15,926 nt of DNA from Candidatus Epulonipiscium sp. (GTDB lineage: Bacteria; Bacillota_A; Clostridia; Lachnospirales; Cellulosilyticaceae), in assembly GCA_012841565.1 (NCBI GenBank), contig DUUM01000311.1:1-15926 (forward strand), given 5' to 3'. Position 1 is the stretch's first letter. Each line of letters begins with the position of its first letter. Below, in pieces: positions 1 through 6,997 of this stretch. The notes beneath the pieces were generated by a model. It made no database searches. It saw nothing but the letters and a program-made list of their open reading frames with translations, and was not told the origin of the DNA. Made by a program: the position numbers and the translations under genes.

Positions 1-40
1 ATTATAAGATGCATATTATTAATATATAGGTTAACTCCCA

Positions 41-533
41 ACAACCTATTAAATAAAGATGCATTGAAATCTCCATAGTTTCTTTGCAACCTTTCTAATT
101 TAAACTTATATATGTTCTTGTAAAATAACAAGGATTTATTTCAAAAGGGTATATATTTTAATAGGAATTATTAAAACAGGCATATTATTCAATTATATCA
201 ACAGGTCATATTTTAAAAAGGGCGATATTTACTATAGGGCGTTACTTCCAACCTTTTGGACACTTGAAATAGCATTGTAAACATAAGACAAATTCTTTTA
301 TTTATTTTTATAAAATAGTTATATTTGCAATTTCATATGTGTATTATAAAACATAGGGACTCATAATAACCTATCTCCTAAATAAAGACACTTTGAAATT
401 TCAATGATTTCCTCGTCGTCTTTATCATTTAAACTTAATGTATATATTTATTCCAAAATAAAAAGGATTTATTTTAAGAGGATTTATATTTTAACAGGTC
501 ATATGAAAAAAACAGGACAATATTTATAATTGG
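41..533. repeat. Two diverged copies of a non-coding direct repeat
   Basis: The block from about 41 to 215 recurs from about 364 to 533. The best-matching part starts AATAAAGA at 52 and 381, an offset of 329; by eye about three quarters of 57 positions agree, followed by shared AGGATTTATTT and ACAGGTCATAT stretches. Most differences are transitions and there is no open reading frame of note in either copy. The repeat may continue beyond the left edge. It may be an intergenic repeat family or a duplicated RNA or leader region; I do not recognise it. Confidence 0.55.
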
Positions 534-534
534 C

Positions 535-571
535 AGTGCTCTCATTTTAATGAGGGCACTTTATTTATTTT
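535..571 (+). terminator. Hairpin with U-rich tail upstream of the first operon
   Basis: AGTGCTCTCAT (535-545) pairs with ATGAGGGCACT (550-560) through one G-T wobble. TTATTTATTTT follows. This is a compact intrinsic-terminator shape on the plus strand. It could end a transcript from the repeat region or from left of the window, or act as an attenuator about 115 bp before the first gene. Confidence 0.6.
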
Positions 572-636
572 AAAAGGTAGAACACATTAAAACAACATAG
601 AACAGGCCATTAGTTATATAAACGAATACTAATTTG

Positions 637-642
637 TATAAT
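637..642 (+). promoter_or_regulatory. Candidate -10 box for the 686-2136 operon
   Basis: A perfect TATAAT lies 44 bp upstream of the preferred ATG at 686 and downstream of the 535-571 hairpin. No convincing TTGACA-like -35 box is found 16-18 bp upstream, so the assignment rests on the -10 match and position only. Confidence 0.35.
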
Positions 643-685
643 ATAAAAACCCTAAAAACAAGAAGTCATGAAAGGACTAAATAAC

Positions 686-1018
686 ATGAAAAGAATAATA
701 GATTTAAAAAAAGTAAGAGAAATGAAAAAAGAACTGGAATTAAAAAGATTTTTAAATTCTTCACTAATAAGTTCTACAATATCAAGCTTCCGCCACATCT
801 GTATAGATGAGCGAATTGATGATAATGGACTCCCTTTTATATTTATGTACAACTTTTACTTACAAGAGTACCTCTTTTTTGATACCCCAAAAGCTGCACT
901 TTTACATTTATGTGATACTACTTGTTACACAAAAACACAAGCTGACCAATATTTAGATGATGTAGAGTTTTTAGTAGATAAATTTGATAATACAGAGGAA
1001 GGAGAAAATGATGAGTAA
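686..1018 (+). CDS. Hypothetical protein, first gene of the S23/Avd-like operon
   Basis: This encodes 110 residues beginning MKRIIDLKK. I chose ATG 686 over the in-frame ATG at 668 because AAAGGA (671-676) stands 9 nt before 686, while 668 lacks a good ribosome binding site. The N-terminus (about residues 1-20) is basic and helical. The middle is aromatic and hydrophobic with a short Cys-containing stretch (LCDTTCYT), and the C-terminus is acidic (residues 90-110, many D and E). There is no signal peptide and no domain I recognise. The end overlaps the start of the next gene by 8 nt, so its translation is probably coupled to the two downstream four-helix-bundle genes. The function is unknown; the operon suggests it works with them. 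Confidence 0.8.
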   Translation: MKRIIDLKKVREMKKELELKRFLNSSLISSTISSFRHICIDERIDDNGLPFIFMYNFYLQEYLFFDTPKAALLHLCDTTCYTKTQADQYLDDVEFLVDKFDNTEEGENDE

Positions 1019-1385
1019 TAAAGAAAATAAACCCCATAGAATAATACTTTTAAACGATGCTATCTTATATCAAAAAACACAAGCACTTACAAGCAGTTGT
1101 TTAATTTATTATAAAAACATATTAAATATTGGTGATTACAACCACTTAGCACTTATGCTCTTTAGACTTAACAGCAAAATTGCAAAAGCCTTTGCAGTAG
1201 GTGGTAATAGAAAAACCTCTGTTTCTCATATCAATTACGCTTTTGGCCATTACAATTATATGAAAGAATTATTTGTAAGTCCCCCACTTGAAATCCAGAT
1301 TCTATTAGATGATATGGATTTGATAATAATAAAATTCAAAACTAAATATAAGAAGGAGTTAAATAAAAATGAAAATACAATTTAA
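1011..1385 (+). CDS. Probable S23/Avd-like four-helix-bundle protein
   Basis: This encodes 124 residues starting MSNKENK. ATG 1011 is preferred because AAGGAG (999-1004) lies 6 nt upstream; ATG 1008 and ATG 984 are in frame but placed worse. The protein is almost entirely helical. A segment at about residues 45-87 (LALMLFRLNSKIAKAFAVGG, then a basic turn, then a second amphipathic helix) has the helix-Gly/basic turn-helix pattern of the S23 ribosomal-intervening-sequence and Avd families. Those are small pentameric, usually RNA-binding bundles; Avd is the accessory protein of diversity-generating retroelements. The family call is by pattern only and the match is weak. It overlaps the upstream gene by 8 nt and the downstream one by 17 nt, which suggests a complex with the 1369-2136 product. 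Confidence 0.72.
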   Translation: MSNKENKPHRIILLNDAILYQKTQALTSSCLIYYKNILNIGDYNHLALMLFRLNSKIAKAFAVGGNRKTSVSHINYAFGHYNYMKELFVSPPLEIQILLDDMDLIIIKFKTKYKKELNKNENTI

Positions 1386-2136
1386 AGATGTCCAAAACTT
1401 AGATATAGCAAAAGAACTAAAGGCTAATATTGGCTTAACTTATAAACTCTTAGAGAATGTTAAAAACAGGTCTTTAAAAGACCAAATACAAAGGAGCTCA
1501 CTTTCCTGCATGACAAATTTTACAAGGGGAATTTCTAATGTAGCTAAACCCGTTGCTTGTGTAAATTCGTACTTTATTGCCTATGGTTCAGCCCGCGAAA
1601 CATACGCATGGCTTATGCTCTTAACCAAATTTAAGATTATTCCATTAAATGAGATTGAGCCATTGGCGAACTACTACTTAGAACTTTGCTATAAGCTTAT
1701 AAAATTAATTAATAATGCGATATGTGAAAATAATATTAAATGGTCAGATATTCCTACTGCTAAAATCTTCTATCAAGACTCACATAGGCTTAACGTATAT
1801 GTAAAACTTCAAGAACTTACAATAGATGTTTATAACTTAGCACAAGCACTTTCTGTCACTTCCTTTGGGGACCAATTAATTTCTCACTCTACTTCAGCCT
1901 TGCTTAATATAGAAGAAGGTCTTGCATTTAAACAATATCAGCCCAAGCAATATGTAAAATTCTTAAAAGACAGCTTGCAGCAAATATATTCTACTTTAGC
2001 AGATTTAGAAACATTCAAGTCGATTGCTAAAGCAGATAATAAAATGGATATAGACTATAACAAAATTGATTTTTTAATTTACGAATATACTGGCGCTGCA
2101 AAAGTAGTATGTACATTAATCAATAAGAATTCCTAA
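1369..2136 (+). CDS. Double S23/Avd-like four-helix-bundle protein
   Basis: This encodes 255 residues; AAGGAG (1353-1358) lies 10 nt before the ATG. The N-terminal bundle (about residues 20-115) carries DQIQRSSLSCMTNFTRGIS followed by a helix with YFIAYGSARETYAWL. The C-terminal bundle (about 140-250) carries DQLISHSTSALLNIEEGLA followed by YVKFLKDSLQQIYSTL. Aligned, the two share D-Q-[IL]-x2-S-x-S-x3-N-x3-G-[IL], the signature region of the S23/TIGR02436 four-helix-bundle family, so the protein looks like an internal duplication, roughly twice the usual length of about 120 residues. Known members form pentamers and bind RNA or act beside reverse transcriptases; none is encoded here. The function is unknown. 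The TAA stop lies in the loop of a small hairpin. Confidence 0.8.
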   Translation: MKIQFKDVQNLDIAKELKANIGLTYKLLENVKNRSLKDQIQRSSLSCMTNFTRGISNVAKPVACVNSYFIAYGSARETYAWLMLLTKFKIIPLNEIEPLANYYLELCYKLIKLINNAICENNIKWSDIPTAKIFYQDSHRLNVYVKLQELTIDVYNLAQALSVTSFGDQLISHSTSALLNIEEGLAFKQYQPKQYVKFLKDSLQQIYSTLADLETFKSIAKADNKMDIDYNKIDFLIYEYTGAAKVVCTLINKNS

Positions 2137-2215
2137 AGGAATTCAGTTACTGCGTAAAGGGTATAGGAATTAGGGATATATAGTAAATCCTCCCTAATGC
2201 TTATATCCTTTTTTT
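2127..2215 (+). terminator. Double-hairpin terminator A, after the four-helix-bundle operon
   Basis: A 7-bp hairpin GAATTCC-TAAA-GGAATTC (2127-2144) has the TAA stop in its loop. After a linker comes a long stem. Positions 2158-2176 (AGGGTATAGGAATTAGGGA) pair with 2191-2209 almost without break, with two G-T wobbles and one mismatch. TTTTTTT follows at 2209-2215. This is a strong plus-strand intrinsic terminator and a member of the recurring short hairpin plus long hairpin design seen elsewhere in the window. Confidence 0.85.
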
Positions 2216-2728
2216 ATAAAATCTTCGATTTTCTTATTCCTAAAAATCATAAGTTCTGAAAGCCATGCTTTCCACAGCTTGCATCCCTTAATTAATAAAG
2301 CCTACGCTTTCTTAACTAAAGTTGCACCGCCTAAATGAAATACGCCGCCTCTCCTTATGTTGCACATAAGTACAGAGTCGCCGAAACAACGGGTCTCCCT
2401 ACGTTAGTTACATTTGACTGCTACCGCAACGTCCAATCTAACACGCAAATAGAAAACTCCTACGGAGCCGCAGCAAGCTGACTTTTTTATTCGCTTAACT
2501 CCGCTCGACCCGTTGGGGATGCCTAACGAATAAATTCTTATAGGCATGTTGCTCTGCAACAAAAGACTAAGCCCCCAAAAAACGTAAGAACAGGGTGCTA
2601 TGCACCTATAGAACATTAGGAACAAAAATGCTAAGACCAGAAGGACATTAGGGATTAAGGAATAAAAAGATTAAAAGACTAAGTAATTAAAATTAAATAA
2701 TTGTAATCATAATACAAAAATAGAAAAA
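2216..2728. other. GC-richer non-coding island with many small hairpins
   Basis: No convincing gene is seen here on either strand. 2221-2580 is about 43% G+C by count, while flanking coding DNA falls to about 20%. It holds perfect short hairpins: GAAAGC-CAT-GCTTTC (2258-2272), AAAGC-CTAC-GCTTT (2297-2310), CTTATGT-TGC-ACATAAG (2354-2370), CTCC-TAC-GGAG (2457-2467), ATGCCTA with TAGGCAT (2519-2547), GTTGC-TCT-GCAAC (2548-2560) and GGTGC-TAT-GCACC (2594-2606). CAACGGGT (2387-2394) can also pair with ACCCGTTG (2508-2515). The last 100 bp turn purine-rich with repeated ATTAGG or ATTAAGG words. It could be a structured RNA, a replication or transfer origin, or an intergenic repeat cluster. Confidence 0.55.
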
Positions 2729-2744
2729 AGGAAGGAACATATCT

Positions 2745-3350
2745 ATGTCACGAAAGAAAAAACAATGGATACAAAAACTAACAACCAAGGACACCAAAAT
2801 GTTAGCAGCTTTTGCAAACGTTGGTTATCTAAATAAATCTATGCTGAAAAATGAGTTAGCGATGGCAGAAAGACGCATCAAGAATTTTAAAAAAGATAAT
2901 CTAATTGAAAAAAAAGATTATTACAATAAGAAAACCCACAACATGGAACAGGCATATAGGCTAACCAATAAGGGTAAAAAATTAATCCAAGAGGAATTAG
3001 GAACTAAATATTTTTATAAATCTAATAGCCCGCAGCACGACCTTGCACTTGGCAAGCGATATTTTGAGGAATCAGAAGAAAATAGGAGCAACTGGATAAC
3101 TGAAAATGAATGGCGAGATAACTTCCAAAAAGCTGTAGAAAACTTAAAGGTTGCTGATCCTGATAAATGGGAAGAAGTAACTAATAAATGGAACAGCGGT
3201 GAAATATCTCCTCCTGATGGTGGATACAAAAGTGCCACTGGAACAGTTGCCATTGAAGTAGTTACTGCAAATTATGAACCAGCTGATAGGGAATCTAAAA
3301 TAGAATTTGCAAATACTTTAAATATAGATTTACAAATAGAAAGGGGATAA
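2745..3350 (+). CDS. Replic_Relax-like protein: winged helix plus PD-(D/E)XK-like domain
   Basis: This encodes 201 residues; AAGGAAGGAA (2729-2738) lies just upstream of the ATG. Residues 10-85 form a winged-helix DNA-binding domain with a wing ending in RLTNKGKKLI. Residues 95-198 contain HD (98-99), a W-x2-E motif (117-120), PPDGG (156-160), an E in AIEVVTANY (171) and a Lys in RESK (185). That arrangement (H-D ... PDG ... hydrophobic-E ... K) is the one of plasmid replication-relaxation (PF13814-like) proteins, related to restriction-endonuclease folds. Such proteins are typical of Firmicute and actinobacterial plasmids and conjugative elements, where they act in DNA relaxation, replication or transfer. 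The exact role here is inferred. The next gene starts 3 nt after its stop, so the two are coupled. Confidence 0.75.
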   Translation: MSRKKKQWIQKLTTKDTKMLAAFANVGYLNKSMLKNELAMAERRIKNFKKDNLIEKKDYYNKKTHNMEQAYRLTNKGKKLIQEELGTKYFYKSNSPQHDLALGKRYFEESEENRSNWITENEWRDNFQKAVENLKVADPDKWEEVTNKWNSGEISPPDGGYKSATGTVAIEVVTANYEPADRESKIEFANTLNIDLQIERG

Positions 3351-3352
3351 CA

Positions 3353-4297
3353 ATGAAATCAAACCGTATTAAAGAAGAAGCCTGCAGCACTTATTTACAT
3401 TATATAAATTTAATATTAACTTTTGGCAAAGGCCTAATGTTCGCAAAACATATTACTATTTATATGGCTCATTTTAACAACTACAATAAAACAAAGGTTT
3501 GGCGGGACCTAAGAGATATGCAAAATGATGAAATAATTGAAATAAATAAGCATCATAATTCTAACTATATCCGCCTTAAAAAGTACCCCCTCCGCTATCT
3601 GGCAGAATTAAATAACCCCGGCGAGAAATTCCAAAGCAAAGATATTAGCTCTCTGGTCTTTACAGATACACTCCTTCGCAAATCGCTATTCATTAACCAA
3701 TATGTTATCACTAAAATGTTAAAAGATAATGTGGACTTAGTGAATTTTATGTTTCATATGGAATTAAGAACTACTCTGTTTGCAAAAGCCAAAGATAACG
3801 TCCATATTTTCGAGCAATATTTTCCAAAAAGAGAAGCCTTAAACGCAGAAATCCATAATTTAAAGCAACTGAAAAATCTACGAACTTATAATTTAAGAAA
3901 TGCTTCTTCTAAACAGTTAGCTAAAAACTCTAATTTTAATATAAATAATATGCAGAGCAGAAATATATTTATTACAGAGCTCACAGATACACGAATTGTT
4001 GTGACATTTTTTGATATTTTTAATAACTATACGCCACAAAAAATCATTAATGATATGCAAGCTACTTATCAATATTTATTTAATATCTTAACGGAAAGCA
4101 CAGATATATCCTTTCGCCAAAAGAGTATTGTTTTTAATATTGTTGTTGCAAAAACTGCTTATAAGGACCGCATTTTAAAAAACAAGGATATTCTGAATAG
4201 GTCGTTGGGTTCTATCTTGGGTAATGGGGTAGTTTTGGGAATTACAGATTTAAAAATAGACAAGACTTGCTTTAGTAATGTGAAGTTGCTCTTTTAA
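3353..4297 (+). CDS. Hypothetical winged-helix protein coupled to the Replic_Relax-like gene
   Basis: This encodes 314 residues; AAAGGGG lies at the end of the preceding gene, about 7 nt before the ATG. Residues 26-87 (FGKGLMFAKHITIYMAHFNN onward, ending IRLKKYPLRYLAE) read as a winged-helix domain: two helices, a recognition helix around KTKVWRDLRDM, then a beta wing. The remaining 220 residues are mixed alpha/beta with no catalytic motif I recognise. One hydrophobic beta-rich patch lies near residues 200-225 (IFITELTDTRIVVTFFDIF). There is no signal peptide or membrane helix. The pairing with a replication-relaxation-like protein suggests a DNA-binding partner in plasmid or element maintenance, but this is inference from context. 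It ends at a terminator shared with the convergent minus-strand cluster. Confidence 0.78.
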   Translation: MKSNRIKEEACSTYLHYINLILTFGKGLMFAKHITIYMAHFNNYNKTKVWRDLRDMQNDEIIEINKHHNSNYIRLKKYPLRYLAELNNPGEKFQSKDISSLVFTDTLLRKSLFINQYVITKMLKDNVDLVNFMFHMELRTTLFAKAKDNVHIFEQYFPKREALNAEIHNLKQLKNLRTYNLRNASSKQLAKNSNFNINNMQSRNIFITELTDTRIVVTFFDIFNNYTPQKIINDMQATYQYLFNILTESTDISFRQKSIVFNIVVAKTAYKDRILKNKDILNRSLGSILGNGVVLGITDLKIDKTCFSNVKLLF

Positions 4298-4313
4298 AAA
4301 AGTAGATGAAAAC

Positions 4314-4398
4314 AAGGGTATAGGATTTTTGGGGTGAAAACCCTTCTATCCTATACCCTTATTTTATGAAGTACATTCTACAAATCTCCAAGAGATTT
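4314..4398. terminator. Double-hairpin terminator B between convergent genes
   Basis: AAGGGTATAGGA (4314-4325) pairs perfectly with TCCTATACCCTT (4349-4360), and the loop holds a smaller GGG...CCC pairing. A second hairpin AAATCTC-CAA-GAGATTT lies at 4382-4398. Read on the minus strand, the small hairpin comes first, then the long one, then CTTGTTTTC. Read on the plus strand, the long stem is followed by ATTTTAT. It can therefore stop both the 3353-4297 gene and the minus-strand cluster ending at 4427. Confidence 0.75.
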
Positions 4399-4426
4399 TC
4401 TTTTTTTTTCGTACATGGCCTAAACT

Positions 4427-4879
4427 TCAACAGAAATTTATAATGCGTAACTCATTAAATTCCTTCAATTCATCCTGTCGCTCAGCACCTACATGCTCAT
4501 ATAGAAGATGCTTACTCTCTCTAATCTCCATTAGTATTTTATCCTTAATATCTGCATTGGCCCCCTGCCCTTGACCAGCCTTAATAGATTCTTCAATGCT
4601 TACTTTTGCATGTGTATAAAAATGTATTTGACAAGGCTCATTTAATAATAAAATTGCCTCTAAAAGGCTTATTAATATCATCCTTTGTGAAGTTGCATTC
4701 CATACTTCACCATAAATGTTTTTTTCTTTACCTTTGTAGCTTACAATACCCTTGTATTTTCCCGGCCTGCCTTCTGCTTGAAGATTAGCTTCCCCCCTAC
4801 AATAGCATTCCACTATTTTTCTCTCTATATCCAATTTTGCATCTAATACCATTTGTTCACAATCATGCTCTTTAATCAT
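4427..4879 (-). CDS. RNase H-fold protein, probably catalytically inactive
   Basis: This encodes 150 residues; AAGAAGGGAAG precedes the ATG. Residues 30-100 line up with bacterial RNase HI: RPGKYKGIVSYKGKEKNIYG fits the GPGGY...Y.G.EK strands, NATSQRMILISLLEAILLL fits the NNRMEL..A..AL helix, and QIHFYTHAKVSIEESI fits the strand carrying TDSQYV. The acidic residues expected at the active site appear changed: E48 of E. coli RNase HI becomes Ile68, D70 becomes His90, and D10 is at best Glu30. A DEL near residue 136 could match the last motif. RNase HI degrades RNA in RNA-DNA hybrids; with these changes the protein is more likely a hybrid- or nucleic-acid-binding factor. It is the last gene of the minus-strand cluster, 28 nt after its neighbour. 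Confidence 0.72.
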   Translation of the reverse strand: MIKEHDCEQMVLDAKLDIERKIVECYCRGEANLQAEGRPGKYKGIVSYKGKEKNIYGEVWNATSQRMILISLLEAILLLNEPCQIHFYTHAKVSIEESIKAGQGQGANADIKDKILMEIRESKHLLYEHVGAERQDELKEFNELRIINFC

Positions 4880-4907
4880 CTTATTACTTCCCTTCTTTTT
4901 GCATATT

Positions 4908-6059
4908 CTATGGCCTTTTCTGCTGTTCTACATATTTTAATATTTTTTCAAACTTCTTCTTAGTCTTACTTTCTGTATAAACTAATTTTTCTTGCTCAGC
5001 AACAGGCCTACCAAATCTAAAAAGGCCTTCTCTCTCCACAACATTTGTTTCTATGGGGTAATCTTTCTCACAAAAAATTCCTAAGCCTTTGGAGTAAGGC
5101 AAATGAAAGCTAAATGTCTCTTCCATGCCTTCCACCTGCATTTTTATATGAAATAAACTGTAATAGTTGTCGTATATATCAATAAAGCAATCTGGACAAC
5201 TCTCGATTATATCTTTATTCTTTTTGTAATAATCTTTTACGGGGCTTAATGTTAAAATACTTCTTGGTAATTGCCAATCCTCTTTATGCTCCTTACACAA
5301 ATCGATATCTATATAATCAGGATTGCTTGGGTGATATAAACTAACTTTTGCATAAGGGGTGGTAGCAAGAACTTTTATAGCTTCTAATTTACTACCATAG
5401 TATTCTTCTCCCTTATGATTATCAACTATATTATTGAATACACGATATTCCTGTTTGTAATTTTTAGCCCACCGTGACACCCATACAGTCCAAAATGCTA
5501 ATTCAAAATATGGGGCAGCTGCCTTATTAATGCCTTCCCATTTTTTAAACAGGTCCTGTTGTTGTTTCTCATGTTTTTTTCTTATTTTATCATTCTTCTT
5601 ACGAGTTGCCTTTTGTTTTTCAATACCCGCTTGTTTAGCAAGTTCTTTTTCATTGGAGCGTTTCTGTTCTAATTCATCCATCCTTTTCAAATCATCCGCT
5701 AACTCATATAATTCTTTTGCGTTCCAGTAAGGCACTTGTAAAGTTTTACCATACCTATAGATAGCTTCACATCTATCTATCTTAATAACTTCTTGTTTTT
5801 TAAGCCAAGCTATATAAGATTTGTTTTTATTTAATACATCCTCTACTTCATTAGACTTAAGGGAAAAAGCATTCATATTTTTATTATAAATATCCTCTAT
5901 GCTTTGGTCTCCTGATAAAATTCTTTCTTTTAAAGTGTTGCATAAAACCTCTTCTGAACTACTCTTCTTCATGTCGTTTAAGAGCGTTAATAATTGTTTC
6001 CTATTGAGCTTGGCGATATTGTCAAAAATATATTGGTTGAATTTATTAAGCTTTTTCAT
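4908..6059 (-). CDS. Hypothetical protein with central coiled coil
   Basis: This encodes 383 residues; AAAGGAG (6066-6072) lies 7 nt before the ATG. The N-terminus (1-110) is helical. Residues about 115-180 are extremely rich in K, E, Q and R (DDLKRMDELEQKR, KKNDKIRKKHEKQQQD) and should form a long charged coiled coil. The C-terminal 200 residues are mixed alpha/beta with aromatic-rich strands (YDNYYSLFHIKMQVEGM, FSFHLPYSKGLGIF) and three scattered Cys that do not form an obvious metal site. There is no signal peptide or membrane segment. I do not recognise the family. It lies between terminator-like element C upstream and the RNase H-like gene downstream, so it may be transcribed partly from its own promoter. 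Confidence 0.8.
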   Translation of the reverse strand: MKKLNKFNQYIFDNIAKLNRKQLLTLLNDMKKSSSEEVLCNTLKERILSGDQSIEDIYNKNMNAFSLKSNEVEDVLNKNKSYIAWLKKQEVIKIDRCEAIYRYGKTLQVPYWNAKELYELADDLKRMDELEQKRSNEKELAKQAGIEKQKATRKKNDKIRKKHEKQQQDLFKKWEGINKAAAPYFELAFWTVWVSRWAKNYKQEYRVFNNIVDNHKGEEYYGSKLEAIKVLATTPYAKVSLYHPSNPDYIDIDLCKEHKEDWQLPRSILTLSPVKDYYKKNKDIIESCPDCFIDIYDNYYSLFHIKMQVEGMEETFSFHLPYSKGLGIFCEKDYPIETNVVEREGLFRFGRPVAEQEKLVYTESKTKKKFEKILKYVEQQKRP

Positions 6060-6078
6060 TTGTATCTCCTTTTATGAT

Positions 6079-6084
6079 ATTATA
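6079..6084 (-). promoter_or_regulatory. Candidate -10 box for the 6059-4427 gene pair
   Basis: On the minus strand TATAAT lies 20 bp upstream of the ATG at 6059, just after hairpin element C. No clear -35 box is present, and a start site here would leave the ribosome binding site close to the 5' end of the RNA. It would allow separate expression of the coiled-coil and RNase H-like genes after termination at C. Confidence 0.3.
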
Positions 6085-6106
6085 TGTTTTAGAATACAGC
6101 TAAAAG

Positions 6107-6191
6107 TATGGGAATAGGGTCATTAGAGTCAAACCTTTAAATTCCTATTCCCATATTTTGTGAAACAAATTCTAAATCTACTTAGGGATTT
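6107..6191 (-). terminator. Double-hairpin terminator C inside the minus-strand cluster
   Basis: TATGGGAATAGG (6107-6118) pairs perfectly over 12 bp with CCTATTCCCATA (6144-6155). A small hairpin AAATC...GATTT occupies 6174-6191. On the minus strand the order is stop codon of the 6197 gene, small hairpin, linker, long hairpin, ACTTTTAG. The linker and stem resemble element B closely: (CACAAAATA)TGGGAATAGGA against (CATAAAATA)AGGGTATAGGA, with a compensatory A-T/T-A swap in the stem. Confidence 0.75.
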
Positions 6192-6196
6192 CCTAT

Positions 6197-6694
6197 TTAA
6201 TAACTGTGATATCGTTCTTCTTCAAATGAACCGTCAGGGTAAAGATATTCTATTATGATATCCCAATTACACTCTGCATAAGGGTCATTACACTCCACCA
6301 TCCTTTTACTAAGCACCTGTTTTTCTCCTTTTTCAATTGCCTTTTTTAAAACATCTTCTTGGTGTTTCCTTATTTCCTCTAATTTTACTTTGAAGTCTCT
6401 TTCTTCTTTATCTGCTTCTGGTTCATATGTGGCTATAATATCTATTGCTTGTTGCTCCGTTATAGGGTAGACATAACTCTCCATTAAATAGGTATGTCCT
6501 ATATACATTTGGCGCATATCAACTATATCTTCATATTTGACTTCACTTGATTTGCAATCTAATAATTTTTTGGTGATTTTATACATAAGTTCTGGTTGTC
6601 TATACTTAGCTAATATCTCCTGATCCGTTTCTTTTTCTACTTCCGCAATTATTACCGAACTAAAATAACTATCCCATAAAATTAAGGCTTTCAT
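6197..6694 (-). CDS. Hypothetical protein, small helical, charged
   Basis: This encodes 165 residues beginning MKALILWDSYF; GGAAGG lies about 10 nt upstream of the ATG. It has a short hydrophobic beta start (residues 2-20). The centre is helical, and residues 95-130 are rich in K and E (EERDFKVKLEEIRKHQEDVL), probably a coiled coil. The acidic and aromatic C-terminus contains WDIIIEYLYPDGSFEEERY. No known motif is seen. The start overlaps the end of the preceding gene by 26 nt, which argues for coupled translation. The function is unknown. Confidence 0.75.
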   Translation of the reverse strand: MKALILWDSYFSSVIIAEVEKETDQEILAKYRQPELMYKITKKLLDCKSSEVKYEDIVDMRQMYIGHTYLMESYVYPITEQQAIDIIATYEPEADKEERDFKVKLEEIRKHQEDVLKKAIEKGEKQVLSKRMVECNDPYAECNWDIIIEYLYPDGSFEEERYHSY

Positions 6695-6938
6695 ATTTCA
6701 TCATCCTTCCATAATATCTAAATGCATATCCATTTATTTTATTACTATCTATAGCTGTTATTCTTTTTGAATAATGCTTATATTTTCCAAAGTGGTAGTT
6801 GCTGCTCCTATAACAATCATGGGTGTAGATAGATTTCCTTTTCTCTCTTAAGCCCCTTTCTTTAACGATACTTTGTTGAAGTTTTTCTAATTCTGGTAAC
6901 GCTAAACCTTTAATGTTTGTAATTATCTCATTGACCAT
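6669..6938 (-). CDS. Hypothetical small basic protein
   Basis: This encodes 89 residues; AAGGAG lies 9 nt before the ATG. Residues 1-35 look like an amphipathic helix (LPELEKLQQSIVKERGLREK). The middle is rich in basic and aromatic residues (YTHDCYRSSNYHFGKYKHYSKR), which would suit nucleic-acid binding. There is no signal peptide and no recognised family. It sits 59 nt after the 6998-8149 gene and overlaps the next gene by 26 nt. Its role is unknown; membership in the five-gene cluster is the only functional hint. Confidence 0.72.
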   Translation of the reverse strand: MVNEIITNIKGLALPELEKLQQSIVKERGLREKRKSIYTHDCYRSSNYHFGKYKHYSKRITAIDSNKINGYAFRYYGRMMKYESLNFMG

Positions 6939-6997
6939 ATTTACCTACTCCTTAATGTTTATAATTCTTATTTACTTATTTGTTATTTTACTGACCT

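Noticed and set aside
41..533. Template/variable repeat pair of a diversity-generating retroelement
   Set aside because: Differences between the copies are mostly transitions at all bases, not changes limited to adenines; there is no reverse transcriptase and no coding variable region in the window.
2404..2625. A 73-codon minus-strand frame in the GC-rich island
   Set aside because: It has no good ribosome binding site, odd composition rich in Cys, Ser and Val, and overlies the cluster of perfect small hairpins; it is better explained as non-coding DNA.
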